From: Atrichornis clamosus
Taxonomy: Eukaryota; Chordata; Aves; Passeriformes; Menuridae
DNA length: 64,000 bases
Direction of reading: 5' to 3'
Assembly: GCA_013400975.1 (NCBI GenBank)
Contig: WBMZ01014046.1
Location: 1-64,000 of the forward strand
Under the pieces are notes generated by a model. That model saw only the letters and a list, made by a program, of their open reading frames with translations, made no database searches and was not told the DNA's origin. The position numbers and the translations under genes are program-made. Positions 38,086-50,000 of this stretch are shown one piece after another (position 1 is the stretch's first letter; each line of letters starts with the position of its first letter).

Positions 38086-41000
38086 TCAGGCACACTTGCC
38101 CTTGCGAAGGCAGAAGGGCAGCTCTGGCACAGGGACCAGGATGGTGCTGAAGATGGGCCGGTAGCCCTCGGGCAGGACCTGGGGATGCTGAGCCATCATT
38201 TCCAGCACCACGTGCCGCACTTCCCTGGAGACGTCACCGCGGATATCCAGCAAGGTGGAGATGTGCTCATCGCTGGGCAGAGAGCAAGGGGTGAGTCCGG
38301 GCACTGCTCCGGTCCCGCAAACCTCCCGCAATCCAGAGAAGCCGAGTCAAGGCCAGGGGAAAACTGGTACTTTTTGCACCAGGCAAAGTAGCATTTTCTT
38401 GAAAATAATCCCCCCAAACTTTGTGTATTTGGTTTTGACATTTCCAGCTTGGTGTTTTGTTATTTCTCACAATTTGTTTGGCCACCAAATTCAGATGTGT
38501 GAATGCCACAGCTGAACTGCTTTTTTCTTTACGTCTTTGCCCTTGGGACTTTTCAAGAACCCCTCAAATCTGGAGCATGGGAAAAGGAAACCTCAGAGAA
38601 GAGGGGGAAAAGGCTCAGGTTTCTGCCTGCTCTGCTGTGTCAGCTCATGGGTGCAGACCAAGACTGGCTCTCCTGGGCAGACTCACACCTACCCCTCTCC
38701 TGCAGCAGGTACCTTACCTGACATCAGGGTACTTGGTGATGAAGCCCAGCACCTCCAGGCTGAGCAGTGCTGGGTCTTTGAGGCAGATCAGCTCCCGCAA
38801 GGCAAAAACAGCCTCCAGGCTCTGCTGGCTCCGCTCCAGGCCCTGGGAGGGAAAGTACACAGGTATGAGACCCAGAGGAGGTCACTGCGATGGCTGGTGA
38901 CACACAGCTGAGTCCTCAGTGCCCACGTGGGGACCTGATCCCCTGCAGCTGGTGTCTCCCCACTCAGCATGTCCCACCCGTCAGGGGCTGCTGGGCAGGG
39001 GGATGGTCCCCAGAGTCCCTAATCCAGCCAGTTCCTCCCATATTGGCCTCACAACCACCCAAGTGTATCAGCCACATCTTGCTCATGAGCTGTGGGCTGG
39101 AGGGGAGCAGGAGGGTGAGGTGATGCTCCCCTCCCGTGGCCGAGCCCCGACTCTCCACCCTCCCCAGGCACCCCTCACCAGGCCACAGAAGAGCTCCTGG
39201 AGCTGTGTGGCGTCCTGCAGCAGGCGGTGGCAGAGCTGGCCCCGCTCCTCCCGGCTCTTGCACACCATCTTCCTCTGCAGGAGTGCCCGCAGGTACTGGC
39301 TGGCCACCAGGAGCTCGCTCTCCGTCAGCAGGAGCTGGGCAGGGAACAGTTGTTAGCGCTGGCATCACCGGAATGTCAGACCCCAGCTCCCCAGGGACAG
39401 GCAGAGGGGAAAAGGGCTGGATACAACACCAAGCCATGGGAACAACCTGCTGGGAAGAGTGCCGGTGGAAGGGACAGAGAAAACAGCTGTATTTGGGGGA
39501 AGCCCTGAACACCTCTGTGTGGCGGTGCTCTCTGGCGGTGCTCTCTGTACTACTCCGGAGGACACGGGCTCCCCGGCATTCCCAGCATCCTGCACCCCAG
39601 CACGGCCCCCAGCTGCCCAGCCTCCCTGTCCCACAGACAAGCAGCCGTTTGAAGGAGGTACCGTGAACACGGGTTTCCTGACGCGGGAGAAGTCCTTTGC
39701 ATACTTGTCAATCACTTCACACATGCTGCCGACGAGCTGGGACCCGGAGAGCCACTTGCGGGACGGCAGCTGCAGGCAGAGGGGCTGAAGGAAGCAGAGG
39801 AGCAGTGTCTGTGCCCTGCATCACCGCACGGCTCTCGCAGCAGCTGCCGGCTCAGGGCAGCACAACACCCACAGCTGCTGCCTGGCAGCACGGCCACTTT
39901 GCCTTGCAAAACGCCCAAGCCCCTGCTGCCAGCCAAAACTCAGTGTAAAAACAGAAGAGTGGTTTAGGTTAGAAAATTATGGAAACGTGCTGAGGCTGTC
40001 CCTCCCAGTCACCCTGAGAGCCCCATTTTGGGGCTGTTACGATGCGGCACCTGAGGTGTGGGCAGCAAGCTGCTCCTCACACGCTCACTTTTGGCCTGTC
40101 CTGCTGTGATTTTATTTTAAATTTTCACTCCTCCCCACTTCCCTTGTGTAGACATAACATGCTTTTTGATTTCCTACTCCGGCTCTGCTGCCCTTGCCTG
40201 TCTTCCTGCTTGCAGGCACACGTTCCCTCTGTCTCGGCTGGGGCCACTGCTGCCTGCAAGCTCTTCACCCTTTGGCTCTTCCTTTGTTTTCATGGCATTC
40301 AAGCCCTAAATAGCAATGTCGTTAATTATTCCAGATTTTTGCTCCAGACTCCAGGAAAGCTATATTTGACTACACTGGCAGGAAACGAATTGGGCAGTTG
40401 CACATGGATTCATATCCTCCAACAAACTTTGCTGTTCTCCAGCTGATTTTCTGCCATGAAACAGCCAGAAGAAGAAGCATGGGCCAGCCCAGGGGGGCTG
40501 TGGCTCCTGGTCTCTGCCTGTTAGTGATTTGGGGGCCACAAGCCATCTGCCCCAGTGATATGGGGCGGTGCTGGTTGGCGACAGACATCGAGTGGTTTAT
40601 CACAGTCTGGGAGACGGGCTGGCAGAGATGTCTGCAGGATGATAGCAGGGCATGGCAGGGACCCTGGGCAAGAATAAACTCGAGCCTGGGGTGTTGCAGT
40701 AGGACTGTTCTTTCTGGGTTCAGGTTTGTTGCAGCCCTGTCAGCCTCAGGTGCTGGACAAATGTACCTGCAGGTCCAGGAGCAGCTCCTCCAGCAGCAGC
40801 TGGGTGGCTTTCTTCTGTATCCTGTCTAAAGCAGTCTGGAGGGATGCAGGGACTTCTCTGCAAGCAGTGTCGGGGTGCAGGGAGAAGACAGAGTTGCTAA
40901 GAGAGAGAAGAGAGGGCACAGGTAGCCTGGGAAGCATAGTGGGAACACTGGTCCCACAGGAGGAAGGGGAGGATGTGGCTTCCCCATGGGTGGTCTGTTG

Positions 41001-44000
41001 CTACAAGAGCTACAAGGTGCTGGTGCGTGTTACCTGAGAGCCAGGTTGTTGTTGAGCACAGCCAGCAGGTAGGAGGTGTAGTACTTGGGAACGGCCCGGT
41101 CCTGCTGGTGCTCCTTCCCGCACTGCACCAGGGCTTCCCGCAGACTGCAACACAGCCAGGCAGCCGTGACGGCTGGGCAGGGCCTCGGACCTCCCACCAC
41201 AGGGACCAGGCTCTGGGATGCTCTTGGGGGCACGTGGACCTCCCACAACCCGCCCAGCTCACTTGGCCCTTTCCAGATGGTGCCACTGGATTGGACAGTG
41301 ACAGGCTGTTGGGCAGGGTGGGACAGTGGGACCTGCTCTGGATCCCCTTGGGAGAGCAGGGCTCAGCAGACAAGCATTTGGGGCAGCAGGCCCTGAGAGC
41401 TGATGCCCTCCAGGGCTGAGACAGCAACCCCATGGGTAGACAGGCTGCTGAGCCTTCTGTGACCTGGATGAGCAGACCTCCACCACCAGCCCATGATGCT
41501 TGGCCATGGGCCCCGGGGCTGTGAGGGTGCACAGGGGTGTTAGGGGCTCCACTGACCGGCCTAGGAATGCCTCAAGCTCCTCCAAGGCCATGTTGTAGAT
41601 CTTCTGCTGCAGAGAGGCGGTGATCAAGGAAGCCACCTGGATGTTCTCATTCAGCATCTGCAGCAGCAGAGGAGAGTGGAGGTGAGTCGGGGAGAGCCTG
41701 CAGGCCACAGACCCCTTTTTGGGAGCTCTCAGCATGGCCACGCCCCAGCTGCACCCAAGTTCCTGGGGACCCACCTGCATAACAATAGCAGGCAAGGCTG
41801 ACTGGAAGAAGCCCTGATGGTCTGTCTCAGGTTCCTCTTCCCTGAACCATTCCTTGAACTCCACCTCCAGGGTCCTCTGCATCCACTCGAACACGCTAGC
41901 CTGTGGGATGGACACCCACCACAGGCAGCCCAAGAAATCAAGTACAGACCCCCGTGGGACCCAACACAGCACAGCAGAGAGTCCTGGGGCCTGTCCCACA
42001 GGCTCATGGTCTGGGGCTGCTGTCAGAGCAGACGCTTGGCTCAGTGGGGGTCACTGGGTCCCTGTCCTGCTCACCTTGACTTTCACCACGTATCTCCTCT
42101 CTGTCTGATCCACAAGCTCAGGGGACATCAAGGGACCCAGAGCAGAAACATCCACTTCTGGGAGGAGGTCAGGGTGACCCATCATCTCTGGGCTGGAGGG
42201 CAGAGGTGGGGCAGGGCTGGGAAGGCCTGTTTTCCAGGAGTTCCTACCTCTCCCTCTGCCCTCCTGATGGTCATCCCTTGGCAGTCAGAGACATTCTCCC
42301 AACCCACCCATGTGCTGGTGAACAACCCAGCTCACCACAGCATCCCCTGTTTAGTTGGTGCTGGGGTCAGTGCTGACCTGGGGTACACACGGAGCGCCCA
42401 CTCAAGAAGAAGGAAGAGCCCCTGTTTGTCCAGGTCCTCCCGGAGAATCTCCTGGAGGTGGCTGGTGAGGGCCTGGTGGTAGGTGGCAGTGCAGGCACTG
42501 AGGATGTTGTAGTGAGCTGGGACACACTGGACCATCAGGTCCTTCACCACACGCAGCTCAGACACGATGTCCTTCTGCAGCGCTGCCAGGTGCCTGGCCA
42601 GCCCCGGCCCCTCAGCATCCATGCAGGGAGCACGGAAGCGGGTTGCTGTGATGGTGTCCTGGAGAACATGGTAGAACTTCTGCCTCCAGCCCTTTGGGCG
42701 GCCAGGGGGCAGGAAGGTGGCCTCCAGGAGCAGAGTATCATCTATTTTCTCCTCCCGCTCGATGATCCTCACAGCGGTGACAAAGAGAACTGGGTCCTCA
42801 CGCACCAGCCGCAGGCTGCTGCCCACGATGTCCCACAGCTGCCTGGCCAGGCTCTCGTTGAGCTCCTGCAGGCCACCAAAGTAGGATAGCACAGTTGCCT
42901 GGGCACTGGAGAGCCCACGGAGGTGCAGCTGGGAGAGGATGTCGTCCCGGAGTTGCTCCACCATCATGAGCTCCGCGTGGGCCTCCAAGAGGCGCTGCCC
43001 ACGGAGCAGCTGCAGGGTATGGGAAAAAACCTCGTGGACTGTGGGAGAGGGAGGAGAGATGCCAGCACTGAGTGCAGGGGGCAAAGGGCATTTGCACCAG
43101 GGGCATGGGTGCAGGTTATCAAGGAGATGGTGAGGACAAAGGTCTGGGGCTCTGGGAACACTTTGTTGGATCAGGCCCTGGGGAAGCAGGGATGTCTTCA
43201 CCCATCCACCCAAGAGGCAAAGCCAGAGCAACCTGCTCAAGCTTTGCCACCAGCCCTGCACAGAGTCCAGGGTGGGACTGAAGTTCTCCCGTGTGCCTTC
43301 CAGCCCAAATCCACCAGAACAGGGCCAGTGCCTTACCTGAGAAGATCTGGGGCAGCACCTGGACCACCGAGGCCAGCTGCACGTGCTCCTCCATCAGCTC
43401 CCTCATCTGCTGGAGGCCCTGGAAGTGGTCTGCACTGTCGAGCAGGGCCCACCGTGCAGCCCCCAGGTCCTGGCACACGCTCTGCACTTCCTGGGCCGCC
43501 GACCGCAGCTGCTCCAGCCCCACACTTATCCCCTCCAGGTAGGACTGGACAGTTGACTGGGGAGCAGAAAAGGACGGAGGGGCAGTGGAGCAGCTCCAGA
43601 AGGCTAGAGGACTCTCACACCATTTGCCCCAGCACTGCATGCAGCCCCACAAAGTCCCACCTGCCCCGGCCATCACACCATCAGACCATTACATCTCCTG
43701 GACCTTCTGCGATGGCCCCATCCCACAGGACCCACGCACACTCAGCTTCTAGGAACCCACTCCAGCAGCAGGAGTGGCTCATATGGAGTGGGGGGCAATG
43801 AGGTGGAAGAAGGGCATCACTTCAGGGTGACCAAGGCCCAGGGTGAGCAGTAACTTTTCACTTTTAAGACATGGCCCCCGTGTGCCCCGCAAGGCATATG
43901 GATGGCATGAAGGACATCAGTGGCCATATAAACGCTCCTCCCAAATGGAGATCCATGGTTTCCAGCCCTGCAGTGGCACTGGCACATCTCCATGCCCTAT

Positions 44001-45822
44001 CCACCCATTTTATTCCTGGCTCCTGGTGCCAAGAATCACCAGAAGCAAGTTACTTTTGCTGAGGCCTCCTGGACAACTCACCCAGAGTTAGGGTAGGAGA
44101 AACCATCTCCAAAATAATCAGGAGAAGGCTGCAGTGCTCAGACTGATTGGGTCTTGAGATTAATCATTCCTTGGGTCAGCAAAGTTGGAGGTGGGTAAGG
44201 ATGGAGGTGTGCAGAGGAACAGGGACAGCCCTTAGGAATGTGTAGAGATGGAGTTTCCCCTGAGGGGACCCACAGGCAGGGGCAGGTTGGAGCTCTGTGC
44301 CTCCTTCCAGGTGTGGGGAAAGGGCAGCTTTTGGTGCTGGGACTGGGCAGTGATGGGGTGCGCTGAATCCCACTGAACCCCCTTGGTGTTTTATTTTGAA
44401 GGACGCTTGGAGACACAGGAGACTCATTTTAACATTTCAGACACTGTCTGGGGCCAAGGCAGAGGGTGCTGGTGGGGGTGTTACCAGATCTTTTCCCCCA
44501 CATAATTGCATTTCCCCCACCAAGCACCAGCCAAAGGAAGAGATTTTGCCAAAAGCGGACACAAAGATGATTGATCACACAAGAGGAGACCCTGGCTGGG
44601 ATGCCTGACCGAGGAGGGGGTGAGGCTGCGGTGTCCATGGGGCAGGCTGTGGCAAACACCCACCTTCAGCCGGGACTGGATGGAGCTGTTCCTCTGCGTC
44701 TCTCGTCTCCGGTAATGCCCGAGCCCCTCCAGTTTCTCAGGGCGGTAAAACACCCCTGAAGCCCATTTCAGAGCAGCTCCTCTCGCCAGCTTCTCGGCCT
44801 TCTCTGCTTCCGGCCACTCCTCGTCTGGGGATGAAGCCAGGGGTCAACGAGCACAACGAAGTGGGGCAGGAAGGGCCCCTGAGGCCAGAGGCAGGAAGTT
44901 GGCCGCCAGCAGACTTCCAAGCACACGCAGATGTGGGAAGCTGGGCAGCATGGCACCAAGTGGGTCCTTCTACAAGGGCCCCCCCAAGGTGCCACCACCA
45001 CGGTCCAGGGTTGTCACAGTGGCTGTGGCAGCGAGAAGGTGCCCTGGGGAGCTGTGACTCCTGCCAGACTGCCAGCTCAGACTGTCCCCAGGCTGAGAGC
45101 AAATCCCCACTGCTCCCCCAAACACAATGCTGGGTTGTCTGAGGGGTCTGATGCCACTTGGGAAGCTCTCAACAGGGCAGAGACTCCAGCAGTGAGTCAG
45201 CAGGAGGGATGGAGAGATGGGAGCTCTCGCATGAAGGAGTCCCAGGCTAAGGTGAGGTTGAGAGGCTCCTGGTCTCCCCAAAGCACCCATGCAGCTGTGT
45301 GCCCCTTGGCACAGGGTTCAAAGCCATTCCAAAGGCCTCCTGGCCAGAGCAGAGGGCTGAGAACATGTGCAATTATCACACACCAGCCCCCATCTCCAGT
45401 GCCTGGTTTCATCATTCCCCCACCCTATCCCCAGCCACTCCCTGCAGCCCCGCGGGGATGTCACCCAGTGACAAGCCAGGCTCCTGCTCTGCTGGGGAGC
45501 CACCAGCACCCCTGGGGTCCAGGGGGTTTCAGAGGAGGACAGCAGCTTTGAGGAAAAGATGGGCAGTGACCAGCGCTGCTCCCGGCACAGGTATCACCAT
45601 CAGGAAGCACAGGCAGGCTTCCACTCCCGCAAGGACACAAGGCACCAGCCCCGGCACAGGGAAAAGGTCCAGGAGGTGGTGAGGCAAAGGGCAGGGGAGT
45701 TCCCAAAATGTGCAGCAAGCAGTAGCATCCCTTCCCTACCCAGCTCGCCGGCTCCCCGGGGCGCATCATCCCCGTTTACCTCTGGGGCTGGCGGCGCGCT
45801 CGTCCTCCGCAGACATGCCCAT
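38086..45822 (-). CDS. EXOC3L1: exocyst complex component 3-like 1 (13 exons)
   Basis: Exons in coding order: 45780-45822, 44664-44824, 43337-43556, 42378-43038, 42075-42192, 41775-41900, 41557-41657, 41034-41144, 40767-40896, 39662-39784, 39179-39334, 38718-38842, 38086-38272. All are GT-AG, and the 2,262 bases give 753 residues (human about 746). The protein belongs to the Sec6 family of exocyst tethers; human EXOC3L1 has been linked to regulated secretion such as insulin granule exocytosis. Diagnostic stretches are ARGAALKWASGVFYRPEKLE in the second exon, PEMMGHPDLLPEVD opening the fifth, LPSRKWLSG in the tenth and CLKDPALLSLEVLGF in the twelfth. The large fourth exon encodes about 220 residues of the helical Sec6 region. 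The start MGMSAEDERAASPR is the first ATG; Met3 is an alternative. No breaks seen. It is divergent from E2F4, as in human. Confidence 0.95.
39785..40766 (-). other. EXOC3L1: EXOC3L1 intron 9
   Basis: A 982-base intron between exons 9 and 10. It includes an AT-richer, pyrimidine-rich middle part around 40,080-40,450. No exon or named repeat was found in it. Confidence 0.85.
43557..44663 (-). other. EXOC3L1: EXOC3L1 intron 2
   Basis: A 1,107-base GT-AG intron with no repeats or extra exons that I can recognise. Confidence 0.85.
44825..45779 (-). other. EXOC3L1: EXOC3L1 intron 1
   Basis: A 955-base GT-AG intron following the short first coding exon. Nothing recognisable inside. Confidence 0.85.
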
Positions 45823-46017
45823 GGTGTCCAGGCTGTGCGGAGCTGCGGGGCCAGGGCAGGGCTGCGGAGGAAGCCGGCTGCCGTTTCCTCAGCCGGAGCA
45901 GCCGCGCTCCTCAGGGCCTCATTGTGTTCCCGCAGTCGCGCTCAGGACGTCAGGAACGGGGGGCGGAGGGGAGGGGGGACACGGGAAGGCACCGCGACAG
46001 CCGCAGTAGTAGAGTAG

Positions 46018-46310
46018 AAATCATAGAATCATAGGATCACTTAGGTCGGAAAAGCCCTTTAAGATCATCGAGTACCAACCGCTAACCCAGCAGTGCCAAG
46101 CCCACCATTAAACCATGTTCCTGAGTGACACATCCCCACGCCTTTTGAACGCTTCCAGGGATGGTGACTTCACCACTGCCCTGGGCAACATTTTCCAGTG
46201 TCTGGCCACCCTTTTAATGAAGAAATTCTCCCTAATATCCATTCTAAGCCTCTCCTGATGCAACTTGAGGCTGTTTCGTCTCGTCCTGGAGATCACACCC
46301 TGCCTGCCCT
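46018..46310 (-). mobile_element. CR1 LINE 3' fragment (antisense) in the shared promoter
   Basis: The + strand reads TCATAGAATCATAGGATCAC, TTAGGTCGGAAAAGCCCTTT, CCACCATTAAACCATGTTCC, and AATATCCATTCTAAGCCTCTC, the reverse complement of a CR1 3' end. It keeps the terminal repeat, so its 3' end is intact. Confidence 0.92.
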
Positions 46311-46666
46311 CACCGGCATCCCCGGTTTTCCGGACACTCAGCCCCTGTCCGTGTCCCAGAGCTGCCCGCTCGCACCCGGCCTGGCGCGGGGAGGACAGCG
46401 GGGGGGCCCGCGTGCCCCTGTCAGACCTCAGCCCATCCACAGTGGGAGCCCAGCCGAGGTTGGATCAACCGGGAAGGGGTGTGCTGCGCCAGCCTGACCC
46501 CAAGGCGAGAGGGCGGGGAGGCGGGAATGGACCCTCCATGGCTGCGGATGGACCTGGGGATGTTCCCCTGCCACAAACTGCCTTCCCCGGGCACAGGCTG
46601 GAGGATTCCACCCGCACTGTGTGTGCTGGAGCAGCAAACCGCCCCTGTCACCCGGGCGGTGCGAGC

Positions 46667-46745
46667 TGGGTACAGGGCTGAGGTCTGGCTTTGGTACCAC
46701 AGGGCGGAGGTTTGACTTTGGCACCGCAGGACGGCGAGGGGAGAG
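46667..46745. repeat. 27-bp minisatellite, about three copies
   Basis: Three neighbouring units share the pattern GGTACCACAGGGCGGAGGT followed by a TTTGACTTT-type end. Copies begin near 46,667, 46,693 and 46,720 and differ at several positions; the third is the most altered. Confidence 0.55.
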
Positions 46746-46950
46746 GGACGCGCCCCCGGCTTTACCCTGGGGAGCCCCAAACCATCGGGGCTCAGGGGAT
46801 GCCCGGACTGGCAAGCACCCGCTCCCTATCCCCGGGAGGGGGCGGGGAGAGCCCGCAGTCCCCGCCCCGTGGCCCTCCCCGCCCCGGAGGTTCCCGGGGA
46901 GCCCCGCGGCCCGGAAGCGGATGCGCGGCCCCGGAGCCGGCGGCGGGCAG

Positions 46951-47046
46951 ATGGCGGAGTGCGGGGCGCAGCCCCCCGGGGGTGGCAGCGGGGCTGCGGG
47001 CGCGCCCAGCCGGCACGAGAAGAGCCTGGGGCTGCTGACCACCAAG

Positions 47047-47084
<38 letters not shown>

Positions 47085-50000
47085 CGACCTGAAGCTGGTG
47101 CGGGGGCAGCAGGCGGGGGGCGAGGGCTCCGCCGCCCCGGGGGAGGGCTCGGAGGGAGCGGCTGCCGGGGGAGCGGGGCTCCGGCGGGACCGGTCCTCCG
47201 GCGGCTGCAGCAGGTTTGGAAGGGGAAAACCGGGGACACGGCGGAGCCCGTTGCAGCAGGTGGTTTAGAGTGGATACTAGGAAACATTTCTTCACGGAAA
47301 GACAGGTCAGGCACTGGTGGAACGGGCTGCCCAGGGCAGTGGTGGAGTCACCGTCCTGGGGAGTGTTGAAAAGGCGTGTGGATGTGGTACTTAGAGACGT
47401 GGTTTAGTGGTGGGGTTTAACGGCTGGGCTCAATGATCTTGGAGGGCTTTTCCAGCCGTGCCGATCCCATGGTTCTAAGTGCAGGGAAAGCGGGGTCCCC
47501 GGGGGTGCGGAGGAGCTGCTGGCTGTGTTCAGGGAGCTTTGCACTTGCCGCCCTCTCACCCCCTCTTGCTCTTTCTTCCAGGCCCTTCTCCCCACCCCAT
47601 CGGGCTGTCTCAGGCATTCTTCCTTCCCCAGAACCTGGCCTGACATTGCAGGTGTTTGTGTGTTTCAATTGCAAACCCGTTTGACCACCTTGTGCTCTTC
47701 TCTGTTTTTGCCCTGCACTTGATCCCTGGCACCATAATGATCCAGCCCTGTAAAGCCTCAGACACCTATAGAAACATACCTATAGAAACTGTTCCTACAG
47801 CACTTAGCCCTCCCGGCACACACCAGGAGGGGGAATGTGGTCAGAGCCACCTGCCAGAGGTTGTCCCCGATGCCTTTAGGCTGTGAAGTGCTCTGTGAAT
47901 GCATCTTGCTTCTGCATTTTTAAGATCTTCACCTAGAGAAGGTAATTCTATGCCATGTACAGTACTTAATCCCGGGCCTTTCCTGTAGGTGAAGTTCCTT
48001 TGCTGTGGTGTAGACAAGCACCTCTTACGTGGGCACATGTGTGAGTGTGCTCTGACCCTTTGCGGGCAGCAAAAGTGCCAGAAAGCTCCAACAATGCAGG
48101 GCCGGAGGAGTCTCCTGGCTCCATGCCTGTGCTAAATTGTTGTCTCTTTGGATTTGGCACTATCTTCCTGCTTCAAATGTCCATTGAGTGGATTCACGTT
48201 GATTTGTGTGATTTGTGCAGTGTAGGTGTAGGTCCCGGCGCATCCCTGGTGGGTGACAGGGACATGGTTCCTGTGCTGACCCTGTCTGCACTGACACTGA
48301 TGGTTCTGGCTGTGCACTTGCCAGGTGCTGGTGCCAGGTTGTCATGTCGTACTGGAAACAGTGCCGTTCCTTGTGCTCCAAAACCTGCAGGGAGGAGAGT
48401 CCTGTGAGCAAGGCAGGGAAGCCCCAGGGTTGCTCCTGCTTCCTCACCACCTGCCATCATGTCTTTCAAACAGAGGAATCTCTCTTGAAAAGATGTTGAT
48501 TCTTTGTCAAGCAGCATCAGATCAGCTTTAGAAAAGACCTTTTGAATGTCAACTTCACTAAACTGTTGCACAGACAGCTCTCAGCATTCCCATTTCCATC
48601 TCTCTCTTGAAGGAGCACTGAATTTTTAGGCTGCTGAACTAGTGTTTTCTAGCACTGCTTTGCTGCTGGAGAATGGCGATTTTGGGATCCACTGCAGTGG
48701 GATGGCTGGAATTTGGTTTGTGTTTAGTGGGGAGGCTGCGGGGTAAGAAAAAGAACGAAGAATAAGTGACTTCTTCTCATGGTCATATGAGATTGAGAAC
48801 ATGGCTGTGTAACTTGAAGCGCTGGAACAGGAGAGGTATGAGATAGGGAGCGAAGTACTTGGCCAGGAATTTGTCTGACAGGCAGGAAGGAGCTAAACAT
48901 GACTGAGAGTTTAGAGTTATGTGTCTTAACCTTTCTGCAGGCTGCAGATACCTTGGCTGTGCGACAGAAGCGACGGATCTACGATATCACCAATGTCCTG
49001 GAAGGCATCGGGTTGATCGAGAAGAAATCCAAGAACAGTATCCAGTGGAAGTGAGTGGCAGAGATGGTCTGAATTATTCACAGGTCTAAGTGACAGTGGG
49101 GTTAAAACGCCCTGTGCAGAGGGAGGTTCCTCTGTGATCCATGCTTGTGCTTCCCCCAGCTGGGCTGTGCTGTGCTGATGGCAGCAGTGAGGAAAGTTGA
49201 AGTACAAATGGTGTCTCTCTTACAGCAGAGCTGTTCTTTTGGTGCAAACCAAATACTTGCAGTGCCTTGGGCTAGAAAAGATGCCTGTCATGGCACTGGA
49301 GGTGGGGAAGAGCCCCCCCAGTCTGTGGGGAGTAGAAAGACGTACCAAACATTGCTGTGCTGGAAGGTGGGGGTCTAGAGCAGATACAGACAGGGCTTTC
49401 CAGGCAATCTGGCCTTGATGTGTGACAGGGATTGGAATAAGGGGCTGACAATGACTCTCAGAGGTTGGGGCTGGTCTGGGTGCCTCCAGAGGCTGTTGCA
49501 TCTCACTGCTTTTTGCTTTGCCCAGGGGGGTGGGTCCTGGCTGCAACACACGTGAAATAGCTCACAAACTGATTGAGCTGAAGGCAGACATAGAGGACCT
49601 GGAGCAGCGGGAACAGGAGCTGGAGCAACAGAAGATGTGGGTTCAGCAGAGCATCAAAAATGTTACAGAAGACATGCAGAACAGTCGATATCCTTTGTGT
49701 GAACTGATGGCTCTGGCTCCATGTTCGCTTGCTGGGCTGGGAAGCAGAGACCTGAGGGCTGGGTGTGTGCTGACCTGTTGCTGCTGGAGAAGCTGCACTG
49801 AAGGGGTCAAAAGGCAGCACCTGGCTTTGGAATTAGGGTAACTGTCCAACCTGGGAACCTGCTTTCTCTGCAGTGCCCACCTTTTCCTCTTTTGGAAGTA
49901 AAAAACACTGTAATGTTTACCACAGTGAAAAAAGTGCTTCTTTCTGAGTCACAGGTGCCACTTTCTTGAGTGCAGAGCTGCTCTTGTGGCTTAACTATCT

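Larger units (their letters stand above)
45823..46950. promoter_or_regulatory. shared EXOC3L1/E2F4 promoter region
   Basis: The two genes start 1.13 kb apart in opposite directions. The EXOC3L1 side (45,823-46,015) and the E2F4 side (about 46,330-46,950) are both CpG-rich. On the E2F4 side several CCCCGCC/GGGCGG Sp1-type boxes lie just before the ATG, and there is no TATA box. A CR1 fragment (46,018-46,310) separates the two CpG-rich halves and a 27-bp minisatellite sits at 46,667-46,745. Bidirectional regulation is an inference from the arrangement. Confidence 0.6.

Noticed and set aside
43119..43801. Long frames on both strands over EXOC3L1 exons and introns, such as 42923-43801 on the + strand
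   Set aside because: They cross clear EXOC3L1 splice sites and read the exons in the wrong frame or strand; GC-rich shadows.
46921..46950. Upstream in-frame ATG for E2F4
   Set aside because: Would add ten Gly/Pro-rich residues absent from the human protein; the ATG at 46,951 starts the conserved MAE sequence. Kept only as an alternative.
46621..47268. 215-codon + strand frame covering the E2F4 promoter and first exon in another frame
   Set aside because: CpG-island frame without stops, out of frame with the conserved [13 protein letters not shown] sequence.
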